The notes under the pieces: generated by a model | Databases searched by the model: none | What the model was told of the DNA's origin: nothing | Seen by the model: only the letters and a program-made list of their open reading frames with translations | Origin: Diadema setosum | Lineage: Eukaryota > Echinodermata > Echinoidea > Diadematoida > Diadematidae | Direction: 5' to 3' | Length of the DNA: 64,000 nt | NCBI RefSeq assembly: GCF_964275005.1 | Contig: NC_092704.1 | Span: 8,432,371-8,496,370, forward strand | Part shown: positions 12,848 through 25,047 of the stretch, in pieces | Layout of the letters: the number at the start of each line of letters is the position of its first letter | How positions within the stretch are numbered: the first letter of the stretch is position 1 | Translations under genes and position numbers: made by a program

Positions 12848-12940
12848 TTAACCCGTTGAGGACGAGTCCCGAGTATACTTGGGCAAGTGTCTATGGGAAA
12901 TGCATGTTGTAGCAAAATCTGCCCGTCCTCAACAGGTTAA
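12848..12940. repeat. TTAA hairpin MITE, 93 bp
   Basis: It runs from TTAACCCGTTGAGGACGAG to GTCCTCAACAGGTTAA, with the centre CCCGAGTATACTTGGGC. Fifth-family member; lies 18 bp from the fold-back at 12959. Confidence 0.88.
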
Positions 12941-12958
12941 TTAAAGTGTGTGATGATC

Positions 12959-13413
12959 TAAGGCTGCGTTTATCATCTTTCCCCTGTTTAAACGGCTTTC
13001 AAAAGCCGTTTCCAAAGCCCTTTAGAAACGGCTTCCAAAATAGTTGCTTTTACATGTATCAACTCTTCGCGAACACAATAACTGGCCTGTCACTGCACAG
13101 CTGCATTGCGCAATTTGACCCGAGGAGAAGAGGTCATACAGTATAAGGCGTGCATGGTTTGTAACTGCAGTACAAAGCCGTTTCAAAACAGCTTTGCGTT
13201 AACATTTGTATCTCGCTTCAAAAGGCTTCTAGAAACAGGTTTCTGGAAACCTGTTTAGGAAACCTGTTTCGGAAAGCAAAAATTTGCGGCTTTCGAAAAG
13301 GCTTTCCGAAAGGGCTTTCAAAACAGTTTTGCGTTTATCATCTCATAAAAATTGTCTGAAAGCCGTTTGGAAAACCTGTTTCTGCCGAGAAAAAGAGTTG
13401 ATAAACGCACCCA
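12959..13413. repeat. AAGGCTGCGTTTATCA fold-back element, about 455 bp
   Basis: Left end TAAGGCTGCGTTTATCATC; right end AGTTGATAAACGCACCC. The interior is made of recurring AAGCCGTTTC/GAAACGGCTT/AACCTGTTT words in both orientations. Confidence 0.85.
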
Positions 13414-15568
13414 AAGATTGTGAAAAGAACTGCCCTAACAAAAGGTCTTGAATGGTTTTCACACTAGAAATTTAGTTTGAAAAAAGACTGGTCTCTCTTC
13501 AAAACTATTTTTAAACTGTATCAGCAATAAAGGTACAGGTTGCAAGTGTGAAGCCAATATTTTCTGTATCAGCCATGCAATCATCAAATTTGACCAAAAA
13601 AAAAAAAAAAAAAAAAAAAAATTACAAAATCTCTCCCGCTCGACAAAAACAGAATGCAATGTATGACAACAAAAAAGCAAACACTTGCATTTCCAGTTGT
13701 TTTGGTCACTTGAAAAAAAGAAAATCCTGACCTTTCATTCTCTGAAAGTTTGCAGTATTGATGTGGCAAACCCTAATTGCTAATGAGCACCTGGGGAGTG
13801 CTAATGTGCAAGTCAAAATCCAATATGTGATAACGATTGTCAGCTACATGTATCAAAGTGTAGCAAAGGATCACAGACCTGGCATTTGCATGTACCTATT
13901 CCTGTTTCGATCGATACTGTCGAGTGAAGTTTGTCACAATCGTAATCAATGCAGCCAGTGATGTTAATAGTGGTGGCCACCCTAATGGAGACCACATCAT
14001 TCCGGTATCCAGCGAGTTGATGCAAGTTGCTTAGTCTACGGTAGGACAGGCTTTTAATACAGTCATTACACACGGTTAAAATGGGCTGCCATCTTTTATG
14101 CATCCAAATCAGGGAGTTACAGAGAGCAATCACGGAGGTACATGTACAGCTGTACAAATGTATTGTGTACAACTGTGTACTTCTGAATTTACAAAATGTA
14201 ATATAACTCAGTAGGTAAAAAAAAAAAAATCTCCATAAAGGCAGGTTCTTACACTATATTTTCTTGTCACAGCGTGATGGATATGAATCTACTAATTTTT
14301 CACAGAGCATCTTGTGAAATCAAAGAGACTTGGCAGCTTGATTTATGCTGTTAATACCATGTATAGTGAAACCAAATTGTAAACAATGGCAAGACAGCTA
14401 CATTTAGGCATTTTGAAGGTGACAGTCAAAAATGGGGGTGGACACTAATGTCTGCAAAATTTTGTTGTGCCATGCAAACATTTGCTTAAAGTGAGCTAAC
14501 AAGTGGTCCTACGTACATGTATGTACTGTACATTGTAAAGTCCTATTGAAGACAACAAAAATTACATCATAGAAACACAAAAGTATATATTTTTTTCTTT
14601 GTAAGATTAACAATCACTTTTACAAGAACCACAGACACAATTGCTGGGTGAGTTACAATCATCAACCAACAATCATCCGAGAGGGCATGCATTTTAATAG
14701 CATTATTATACATACATATGTATGTCCATAATATAACTTTTTTTTTAAAGGTTCAATGTGATAATTTCACCCCTTCTATAAACACTACATGTACATGTAT
14801 ATCACCTTTGGAAGAGTCATCATACAAAATGTACATGTACAGTGTAGGTATGTGTGTACATGTATGTACATGTACACTGTAAATAATCACAGCTCTGATA
14901 ATTTGGACCAAATGCAATGCAGCCAATAGTGAGTATAAACAACAACAAAAAAAAATGTGCAAGGACAGTGAGTTTTTTTTTAATCAATGTAATAGGTACG
15001 GAGACATGAACATGCAAGGGTGACACCCTAAAATTCTATAATCTACAATGCACTGCACGCCATTGTAAAACAATATTTGTGCATTCTAGAAGCCAAACCT
15101 TCAGCTCTAATATGATTCGTCTTCATTGCTGAGGAGATCAGAAAATCAATTTCCCTACTATTGTTATTCCCTTAAATGATTTTAGCACATATCAGACATG
15201 AAAGTACTTTAAAATTGTTCTCATCGAAGGGAGAGGAGTACTTAATGTATCCCACGTCACAGAATATCAATGCCAATAAGTTTCCATTTTTCTATGTCTG
15301 CAAGACAGTTACCACCACATGCAGAGAAATAGTACACCGTGCAATTGATCCAATTTCTTAGGGTTGTCAACATACATCACATGGCACAAGCAGCTCTATA
15401 AAAATCAGTGAACACTCCAAGGTATGGAAGCAAGCAGGTATAGCTTTTCAGTTCTCTGAATACACATCGAATATTTTTACAAGCACTATGTAATAAAATT
15501 GCACTTTGGTTTGAATATACTGTATTTATGAACTGTGTCACATGTAATTACAATGTAAATCTATCAGG
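13414..15568. other. Gene-free AT-rich stretch
   Basis: Low-GC DNA with an A-run at 13597-13620 and many TGTACATG words (14500-14880), which are frequent across the window. No coding or RNA gene recognised. Confidence 0.5.
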
Positions 15569-15783
15569 TACCGTGAAAGTGGATATTTTCGCGAGAGTAA
15601 TTTTTCACTCTCGGCCGGGTAAGATGAGTTTCGCATATTCTTTTAATTCCACAGAATCAAGACATCAACTACTGCCTGGAACATATGGCAAGTAAAAACA
15701 TTCACATGCTTTTATTTTCATGCTAGTTTCTGGGTGTGTGAAAGGAGCAAAAATTTCAACACCCCAAAAATTTTCACTTTTAC
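15569..15783. repeat. TACTGTAAAAGTGG-family fold-back, diverged
   Basis: Left end TACCGTGAAAGTGGATATTT and right end AAAATTTTCACTTTTACAT. It is 215 bp, close to the 213-bp copy at 8600, in opposite orientation. CpGs are mostly lost (TTCACA for TTCGCG), indicating an older copy. Confidence 0.8.
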
Positions 15784-17054
15784 ATCAGATGATGATGTGA
15801 AAGTATTTTGTGATAAATGTGGTCATATTCATAACCCATTTAAAACCCATGAAATCCCACAAAGCACATTTCTTTGGTTTGATAAGTACTGTATAATACT
15901 GTTATTTACTTTTCATTGATTACATATTTATGTATCATTTTTATGATACAAAAATTTGATGAATTCTTCTTGTATCATATGGATGGATAAAATAATCATT
16001 TTTATTTGAGTCTTTATTTTGTTATAGTTTGGGTGGGTTTTTTCCATCACATGCAGAATCTACAGTAGAATAACAAAAAAACAAATATTTATACACTAAA
16101 ATGCTAAATACAATGGGCCTTATTCAAATTGGCAACACACTTTCAAAAATTATCCACTGATTTACATAATTGTAATTAAAATTCTGATTTTGAGCAGATT
16201 TAATGAACTTATAAATCAGATCCATCAACATCGTATCGTACTGTTATTGCAGATGATATTTCCATGTACTGTAGAACATGTACAATTTGTACATGACATA
16301 GTAAATAATTGCAGAGTTGTCTATTTCAAAAGGACAAAATAATAAATTCTGCAGCAAAATTCCCTCGGGATAAGATGGGTTCAAGAGCTGCTCTTCTTTG
16401 AGGCAAGCTTCCCTGAGTGATTGCCGGTGAAGTGGAACGACAGGATGTTTAGGGGAGAGTCACAGAAGGAAGAGTAAAGGAGCCGGGGAGGAAAATTGAA
16501 GGAACTGTAGAGAATAGGGGGGGGGGGACAAATTTGAGGCAAATAGCAAAGGGAAACTGGGGTAGAAGATGGGGAAAAACAAATGGCGGGGAGGAGACTA
16601 AAGTGCTTTGGGAAGACAAATAAAAACAGCATGGCTGTTCAAACATGGAATGCTTTGCATTGCATGATAAGACACTTAATGCACACCATTTGTATTCAGA
16701 ACAATTTCCATTTAGTAACAACTTTGATTGCTCTGTTGTGACAAATAACCTTAGATGCATAAATGTACCTCAAAGCTTGAATACAATGTACATGTACCTT
16801 AATACCTGTTACGTGTACCTTCAAGGCTCTGTGTTCAAGACCTTCGGTATCAACTGTGTGCACTTGACTACATGTTAACCCCCCCCCCCCCCCCAAAAAA
16901 AAAAAAAAAAAAAAAAAAGGAATGGGTTTTACTGCACACACATTGCAAAAGTAATGCAGTTTATCCAGCTTCCTTTGTAAGAATCAATACAACAATGTAC
17001 CTTCTACATTTTCTTATCAATAAAAACTTACTATTTTCTCACATTGTCTAAATC
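15784..17054. other. Gene-free stretch
   Basis: The plus strand is strongly purine-biased at 16440-16620 (GGGGAGAG, GAAGGAAGAG, G-run at 16517-16528). A C-run followed by an A-run occurs at 16878-16918. No gene recognised. Confidence 0.5.
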
Positions 17055-17867
17055 CTACAGGTCAATTCCATTGTGACTTATGGGACAAAGTGACAATTTT
17101 TGGCAATTTCAAACCAGTATTTTGAGAAAATAGTTGCATCAAATGCATTTTTCTCAGTTCATGGTTAGATCCATCATATCACAGTTTATGAAAACACCAT
17201 ACTTAGTCTGAAAAGTATCACTGCATTACGTACAGCAACGAAAAATTGCTGTCGTGACTTATGGGACATCTGAGGACCACCGTTTTTCACATGGGAAAGT
17301 AAGTTCTGAAATATTCTTACACACAGAGTCTCTGGAAAGATATTTTCTTTCCTGAATGTAGCAAAGGGTTGGTGCTTACCCTGAGCCAAGTGGTATGAAT
17401 ATCTACTCATTGGTACAGTAGCAGGATAGGGAAAACCAGTGTGACTGATGGGACACAAAAACGTGACTTATGGGACGCTATCAACTACCACATTTTGAGA
17501 TTGAGAGAATAATGTTTACTGATGCCGGAACAAGTTCTAGAACATCATAAAACCAATCTATGACCAAAGAACATTCAGAAAATAAGCCATTTGAGAATTA
17601 CACAAGCTGTATTATGGTCATAATAGTGTATCAGAAATGATACATAAATTCTGCAAAAAATTGGCAATTTTCATGAAAAATGAAGGTTTTTCGGACATAA
17701 CTCCACTCCACATTCACCGATGTTCACAAATGAGGTATCAAAATATCCGTTGTGAAAGGCTGCTTCGAGTAAACAATACCAGATCATCTAATTAAGCTTC
17801 ATTAATCATCTATACTCAATAGTTTGATTTTCATAAAATGCAACCTTTCCGTGGAATTGACCTACAG
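17055..17867. repeat. CTACAGGTCAATTCC fold-back element, 813 bp
   Basis: The left end CTACAGGTCAATTCCATTGTG mirrors the right end CGTGGAATTGACCTACAG. The word GTGACTTATGGGAC recurs at about 17072, 17251 and 17463, with a variant (GTGACTGATGGGAC) at about 17441. No ORF resembles a transposase. Confidence 0.8.
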
Positions 17868-18830
17868 TGATTTTTCTTCTTAATCTACATTGTAAATCCT
17901 AATATTTCTTTTCCTTCTTACTATAAGCATGTGTAATAGGCCTACAACTGTACATCACTGCAGCAGGCCACAGATTTACGGATACTAGTACGCTAATTCA
18001 TCAGTAGAAGTGAATCCATGTTAATTCTATGATTGTAGATATACAGTATATACACTGTACAATGTATGTCCCCTTTAATATGTTGGGGAGATACAACATT
18101 GTGAAAAACAAACAAACAAGACACAAAGGTCCATGACATCATAAGGGGGACTGTGCTGTCAATCATTTGTATAGTTGACACACACCTGCCATATTCAAGG
18201 TGCTGTCAAATTGAAGGCGTTCTGATGAGTGTACGTGTACCCAGTGATGTGCAAAACATGTTTGTGTTAATTCTTTTTACACATTTCTGTCAATCAGTCT
18301 GTAGAATGGGAATCTGCCTTGATGATGTGATGGTTGTTACACTGTACTTCTCTGTCTCATACTGTATATTTCCTTCACATTGGCTTTCGGATACAGTACA
18401 CTTTGAAATGGAAGTGGAAATACAATATATCAGTGATACATACTGTATCTGACAGATATTTATCACACAAATTACACAGTAAAACACACTACAAATGAAA
18501 TTCATTTCGCCTGTACAGTGGATGGCCGATGTATACAATTGTAAAATATACTAAAGTCCATGTCTTAACACTCAGGAACTCCATTCAATTTATAATTGAT
18601 AAAAAATGATACAATCTTGGGGCTTTTTTTTTTTACAGGAAGTTTATTTTGCTTCTAATTCATGTTAATCCCTGATTCCCAAGGCAAAATTTGATACTTA
18701 ACAACATATATTTTCTTGATGTCTATTATTTAAAAAAAAAAAAAAAGATTTCACAAAAGCGATGTTTACTTGATGGGGCTCTATTACTGGGTTAAAGAAC
18801 AATGTGGATTCATACCATGGCCGGCGGAAC
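17868..18830. other. Gene-free stretch
   Basis: AT-rich; TACAGT/ACTGTA words are common. No gene recognised. Confidence 0.5.
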
Positions 18831-18837
18831 CGTGGGG

Positions 18838-19250
18838 GCCCCCACACTTTTTGTGCACCATACAGTATAAAGGAATACATAAGGTGTCATCACTTCGGGC
18901 CCCAACACTTTTTTTAACCCGGAAGTAAGTACAGTAAGTGGTACTATTATAGAAATAGATAGAGATCTTGAAGTGCGAGCGCGGTAAGGTTATGTTTTTC
19001 CACTGAGGACCTTCTTTTTTTTTTTTTTTTGCTTGTAAGCCAGAATGGAAGGGGAGAGATGAGCTGAGGACCTTCTTTTTCTTTTTTTTTTTGCTTGTCA
19101 GCTAAAGAAACCCGGAAATGGAAGGGGAGAGATTAGCTGAGGAGATATTAGCTGAGGACTTTTTTTTTTTTTGGTTTTTTTTTTTTGCTTGTTACTGTAG
19201 CTATTGAATGGAACCCGGAAGTGGGCCCCCACACTTTTGAAAACGCTCTG
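18838..19250. repeat. Complex repeat: GGGCCCCCACAC ends with internal tandem copies
   Basis: GGGCCCCCACACTTTT appears near the left end and GGGCCCCCACACTTTTGAAA near the right. Between them GCTGAGGACcTTCTTTTT-GCTTGT is repeated about three times (19003, 19064, 19149), and CCCGGAAGT/CCCGGAAATG recurs. A related piece lies at 54520-54600. Confidence 0.65.
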
Positions 19251-19719
19251 CCAGCCCTGCATACTACACAAATTAGAGGTGTATAACCAAGGAGGTACTA
19301 GGCTCGCCTAGTACCTAGTACCTCTTTGGTATAACCATGTCATCTGCCTTTAATACCACTCTGATAGTCACCCAACACTAACCATGTATGAACACATACT
19401 TTCTCACCTCAATGCACATTTTGATCAGCACTACAGAATTCTGTGTGCACAACAGGCACACCTTTCAAGTTCATTAACTTTAATAGCAGCATATATAATA
19501 GGCGATGTGCATTTTAATAATATTGAAAAAAAAAAAACTGCTGACAGTGAGGAAAGCTACAATCTCATCTTCTAAATGAAGATAAAGGGGGAAATTCGAT
19601 ACATATTAAATTTTATGCCATTTATACCTATAATCCTCTATATCTTGTGGATTGTGTAGGAGGGCTGCAAAAACACTCGCAATTGACTACGCAATTTATA
19701 ATTCAATCACATTGACACC
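19251..19719. other. Gene-free stretch
   Basis: A short imperfect palindrome around 19291-19330 (GGAGGTACTAGGC / GCCTAGTACCTAGTACCTC); otherwise nothing recognised. Confidence 0.5.
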
Positions 19720-20690
19720 TGGGGACCGTTTCATGAAAGTTGTCAGCACTGACAAGTTGTCAGTCTCTGACAATAACCATAGTAACAATCAGTGACCAGA
19801 GCATCTCAGCCAATCAAAACCAAGGATTTTGCTGAAATTGTCAGTGGCTGACAACTTGTCAGCACTGACTCAGGCTGCGTTCATGCGAAACTAGAATTGC
19901 GTTTCTAAACACGTTTAGTCGCTAAACGTGTTTAGTTGCATTGCGTTCATGCGATTTTTCCATTTAAACGCGTTTCAAAACGCCGATCTGAAACGCGGAA
20001 AAAAGGGCGTTTTGAATCATGATTCTGCCAGAATCACGATCGCAGAAACCACATGAACGCAACCGTGATTTCAATCATGATTCTATGACGTCATTGTGCG
20101 CTGTGCGTATGCGTGTCTCATGGGTTATCCCACAGCTTCTAGTAACCTGTTCGCGCGCTTGTGTACGTCTTATGAATCGTGTGTTTTGGTACCATAGTTG
20201 TACTTGTTTGTTTACATCAACGCCATACACTGATTCTATGCTCGTATCTAATGTTAACTCTTTAATATAATATTACATGTAATTACTCTCCAATTGAGTT
20301 GATAAAGGTAATGGTTGCAGTGCTGTGTCTACCAAGGGAAACAATTGGAGAGACGAAGAATAAGGATTATTCCTCGATCTGTTCCTCGATCTGTGGGCAG
20401 AGCCTGAATGCCACAGCTTATCGGAAAGTATTCACCGAAATAAAAACGTAACGGCCTGTACAGTTGGAATAAGGAGGTCTGGCTTGAGTTGCAGAGACAA
20501 GGTCAAACTGCGCAGTGCGCTGCGCAATGGCAAAGGATGAGCTGAGCCAGAATCAGCCATGCAAAAGCCCGCATGAACGCTCTTCCGCTGAGACCGTGAT
20601 TTGAAACGCCGTTTTGAATCATGATTCATGTTTGTGATTCTGGATACGAAATTCGCATGAACGCGGCCTAGATTGATGAAACACCCCCCA
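19720..20690. repeat. GGGGACCGTTTCATGAAA fold-back interrupted by another element
   Basis: Left end GGGGACCGTTTCATGAAAG; right end GATGAAACACCCCCCA. The left arm carries TTGTCAGCACTGACAAGTTG words. The element is split by the 800-bp element at 19871-20670. Confidence 0.75.
19871..20670. repeat. CAGGCTGCGTTCATGCGAA fold-back, nested
   Basis: The left end CAGGCTGCGTTCATGCGAA mirrors the right end TTCGCATGAACGCGGCCTA. The interior is built of AAACGC/GCGTTT, AATCATGATT and CATGAACGC words. It lies inside the element at 19720-20690. Confidence 0.85.
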
Positions 20691-20754
20691 GATGTCAGCA
20701 AACCCAAGACGAAATTGAGCATGGTTGATATTTTGATTTTAAGGAAGCTGTGCT

Positions 20755-20990
20755 CATTTTTTTCTCAATACATTTGTAAACCATAACTGTAGACAGTTTT
20801 AGTCTGGAAACATTTTTATTATAATTGTGTTCACATTTTGAATATTTAACAATACTTAACATTTAAATACTGGTTAAAATTTTTACACTGGTTGTTTCTA
20901 TCCCTCCCTAACTCACATTCTAGAAATTTACAATGTATTTTTAAGCACTAATGCTGGGTTTTTGTTTCATCTGCAAATTAATGGTAAATC
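20755..20990 (+). repeat. Dispersed repeat, copy 2 of the 4930/60827 family
   Basis: The phrases CCATAACTG, GAAACATTTTTATTATAA, TTCTATCCCTCCCTAACTCA and TTTGTTTCATCTGCAAAT match, in order, the reverse complement of 4930-5240. Confidence 0.65.
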
Positions 20991-21952
20991 ATGCCTTTAA
21001 AGCATAGACTATGACTCAACCTTTCTATCTTTTTTTTGTATCTTATTACACACTTTGAGCATTGAGAAATCTTCTGACCTCCAATTGTTAGGTCCAATGG
21101 GCAAGCCTTTTGAAAATAATTATTTCTTGAAGCACCACAATTGTACAGGGTACTTAGTAAAACTACCAAAGGATACTTTCACTTTAAAAAAAACAAACAA
21201 AACAAAACAAACTAAAGCATATATTGTATACAATACCTACAATTTGTACACTATACTTTCATCACTATGAGATCTGGATGAAAGAATCTTGTTTCAAATA
21301 GCAGTGAACAGCATTCACCAAATCAACTGAGGTGGGTCATAATCTGAACAATGGTACAAAGCAGACCGGGCAGCATTTTGTGTATCATTGCAGGAATATA
21401 ACAGTTTTTGTCACGCCCATGTGGGCAAACCTCTGTGGCTTTTATTCAATTCATGGTACTTATAGTTATACCACAAGTCTGCAAAAGCTATGAAATGTAC
21501 AAATGTAGCTATTCATGGGGGGTGGAGGCAAGACATCACCTCACGCGAGTATAAAACGTATACTTTCAATCAACATCTCATTTTATCTTCACCATGAAGG
21601 ACAGACAAAATAATAATAGCTGCCCAGGTGCTGGATTTTGGAAGGGGGCTTTTTTAAATTCTTCAACCGTATAAGATCCTACAAATCCAACGGGCCAGTT
21701 CAGATTGCATCGTACACCTCACTGGTCCTACACAATACACAAACTGCAATGAATCACTTCAGTACCTTCACTCTCCCAAACACTTGAATATCCTGCATAA
21801 GATCACAAAAGGTACAGTACATGTACATGTGATCTCTATAAGATCCAACTTTCATGGGGTCAAACACACAATCTGGGTAGTGGTAGAGGTGGAATGCATC
21901 TGGGAATCTGCCATTAAAGGAATTATGATACATCTAGAAAGGCCATTTCTCT
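20991..21952. other. Gene-free AT-rich stretch
   Basis: No recognised gene or structured repeat. Confidence 0.5.
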
Positions 21953-22352
21953 TTAAAGGGTGTGTACAGTTCTGGTCGAGGTGAGGATTTAGCTTTTAAC
22001 GTTTTGCGAGATACAAATTTATGTAGTCAGAAACCACTCTATGAGATGTCAAAGAGCATGCAGTTCTAAAAGGTATCAAAAGTTTATTCGATGAAAATCG
22101 GTTTTGAAATGGCTGAGATATCCAAAAACAAGGTGAAACAAAGAGATCCTAATAAAGTTGTAGCATGTCGCCTTTTATTATTAGCACTTTTTTGGATATC
22201 TCAGCCATTTGAAAACCAATTTTCATCAAATAAACGTTGAATCCTTCTTAAAATTACATGTTCTTTCATCGTAAGAGGCTTTTCATTATCTCACTTAGGA
22301 ATGTTCAAAACATGAATCCCCACCTCAGCCAGTACTGTACAGTCCCTTTAAG
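21953..22352. repeat. TTAAAGGG fold-back MITE, 400 bp
   Basis: It contains GAAATGGCTGAGATATCC and the partner GGATATCTCAGCCATTT, with ends TTTAAAGGGTGTGTACAGT and ACTGTACAGTCCCTTTAA. Same family as 6763-7169. Confidence 0.85.
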
Positions 22353-23520
22353 GATTAGTGTAACTGACATTTAAAACCAAGCCCTTTTCATTGCAATAAG
22401 TCACACAATGTACAAAGGGGCACAACACTGTCTCTGGATTTTCTTCACCTACATTGTACAAACAGTTGTACAGAAGTTTGCTCTGTACGATGTACAAAGA
22501 TGACACGAACTGTATGGGCAATACTGCATACCGCTAAACTGAATAAATGAATAAATGAATTAAAAAAAAAAAAAAACATATCGAAGCTTACAAAAATAAT
22601 ATTACATTTAGAAAGCCTTTCATGTGCTATCAAAACAGGTCTGTCAAACTAGTGTGATCACTAGTTCTTATCTGAAAGTCTCTTCAAGCATAATACCCTT
22701 TTGTGTCTGTAGAATATTGTATCTTGCTACACTGGTAGATAAACACAGAAAACTGTGGCTTGTCAATAGGGGCTGCTGTGATTTCTACACGTTTGTACAC
22801 TATGTAGCTCCAATCCTATTGATGTGGCTGGTCCAGAGGAATAAATCCAGATTGCATTACTACATGCTCATTATGTGGAAAATTTAGAGCATATAATCAT
22901 ATTTCATATGTCAGCTTTCCCTGAGTGTGCAGAATATACATGGAGAGGAAAAAGGAAATGATGCACAAACTAATGTTTTTATCCTATGATTTTCCTTGTT
23001 TAGTAGGGTTTGGTTGACTGTTTGATCATCTCTGATTAGGACTTTGCCTTGGCAAGGCATAGAATGGCACTTAGAGTTTTATCTGAAAACTAAACACTCC
23101 TAAAGGAGTCAACAATGCATCAGAGACAAATAATCCTATTTTGGTATTTAGCATGTCTAGGGTACTTCCTAAAATTGCTCCAGATGACATTATGAAAGGC
23201 AGGAGAACCCTGCATGGAAACATTCAGTTGTGTGATAAAAATAGTAGATGTTTGTTGTTCATCATGCCGTTTATTTCCTGGGGGAAGATTGAGATAATGA
23301 CATTGCCGAGGTACAATTGCATTGCCTCCTTTTGTAATTTGGATATAACAAATTGGTTCCAGTGAATATAACTGTTTCATGTCAACAGTGAAACAAATTA
23401 TATCATCAAAACTTCCATTGAATATACAACTACTAGTATGTATGTGTCCAAGATATGAAAATAATGAATCTTATTTACAACTGTTCTGTTTGTATGAGTC
23501 ATGTATAGACTGTACTGTAC
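22353..23520. other. Gene-free AT-rich stretch
   Basis: A perfect 15-bp palindrome TGCCTTGGCAAGGCA lies at about 23045-23059 in otherwise unique DNA; it resembles an NFI-type half-site pair but is unproven. No gene recognised. Confidence 0.45.
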
Positions 23521-23523
23521 ACA

Positions 23524-23524
23524 C

Positions 23525-23575
<51 letters not shown>

Positions 23576-23704
23576 TAATAATAATAATTATTTATTATTA
23601 TTATTATTATGAAATTATTATCATCATCATCATTATTACTACACTGTATTACAGTATTTATTTCTATTTATTATCATTATTATTATTATTATTATTATTA
23701 TATT

Positions 23705-23758
<54 letters not shown>

Positions 23759-23760
23759 AG
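23524..23760. repeat. (AAT)n / (ATT)n trinucleotide array
   Basis: TAA repeats at about 23526-23590 switch to ATT repeats, giving a large AT-rich inverted repeat, followed by a second ATT block at 23676-23758. Confidence 0.92.
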
Positions 23761-24699
23761 AGACCCTTAGAGAGCGCTCATTGTACAATTTGTATTCTAC
23801 TGTACCTTAAAAGATACTCATGGCACTGTAGAACAGAATACAGATCACGCTACAGCAGTTATTACGGAAGATACATTGTACAGTTGATGAGCATGGGCAT
23901 GATGGTATGGATTGTCCAATGTCTCGTATTGGAGACATTACTGTGTACACTACCTGTGTGGTTTTCACGACATTGATAGTCTTGATTAAAACAAAGACTT
24001 CTAATTCCACTGCATCTACATTATACAATGCATGATTTAATTGTCAATTTCCAAATGTTGCTAAACTGATTTATTCACGAATTCATAAAGATTATCATTG
24101 ATCTTACATTCAATTTATTGAGCATTACTCTGCGAATCAAGCATTAGATCAGAATATTTCAAAGATAAAACAATAATAGCAGATTGAGTGTGACTTTTTC
24201 AAATCATATCAACCCTACACGGTATAAAGATTAATCTTACAATCAATCTTCAAGAAACAGGCCCAAGGTCCTACAAATAATATCAAAAAGCACAAATCAG
24301 TAACAAAGATTACTCTTTTGAGTGATCTATCAGTTTCTCATCTGAACCTCTTACAGTTGTGTTTAGATTCTAAGCTTATAATGTCACTGATTGACTTATT
24401 TTCTCCTGCAGCACACAACTTGTATTTTCAGCACAGGCAAAGCTTTCCATAATTGATTTCACTACAATTTGTATGTTTCCCCAGCAGAACAGATCATATG
24501 CAGTACAATGTAAGTGACCCCTACGATTAAATGCCATCACGGGCAATTCCACAACAGTCCAACTGTAACATTATTCCTTGTGAAGGAATTACAGGAAATT
24601 GGCATTTTCAAAATTGGCATTTTCATATCCAGCACCCATAAATAAAACGATATAATTGCTTCAATATCAAGTTCTCCGGGGATACCACAGCTTTCGCTT
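23761..24699. other. Gene-free, unique AT-rich stretch
   Basis: No repeat signature or gene seen. This is one of the few long repeat-free stretches in the window. Confidence 0.5.
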
Positions 24700-24935
24700 T
24701 TTTGACAATTAATTTACCCTAGATACAGCTGTACATCTCTTAGGTAAGAGCTGGCCAAAGGGCTTAGTCCGATAATTCGCAATTGGCGCCTGGCAGGGGG
24801 ATTTGCACGTAATGCCCCGCTACATCGGCACCTCTGCCAGAGCAGAAATCAATATCTCACAAGCCGACTGTGATGAACAATGCACCGCCAGATTTACATG
24901 GTCCTGCACTCTCAGCAGCAGAAATCAATAACTGC
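24700..24935. promoter_or_regulatory. Candidate cis-regulatory element with paired Onecut-like sites
   Basis: A GC-richer, repeat-free block in a repeat-rich intron-like region. AGCAGAAATCAATA occurs twice (about 24842 and 24917). On the other strand each contains TATTGATTT, which resembles the HNF6/Onecut site. AATTAATTT and CAGCTG words are also present. It lies about 2 kb downstream (in transcription) of the first exon of the minus-strand gene at 26.8 kb, so would be in its first intron. The functional role is inference. Confidence 0.25.
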
Positions 24936-25047
24936 CTTTTGATCTGATATCCTCCTCTATTTTTTTTTTCTTCCTTTAGTTACATTGTATGTTTTTCCCC
25001 TATTTGGCCAAACCAATCATGACACTCCACTAATATACTGTATATAC

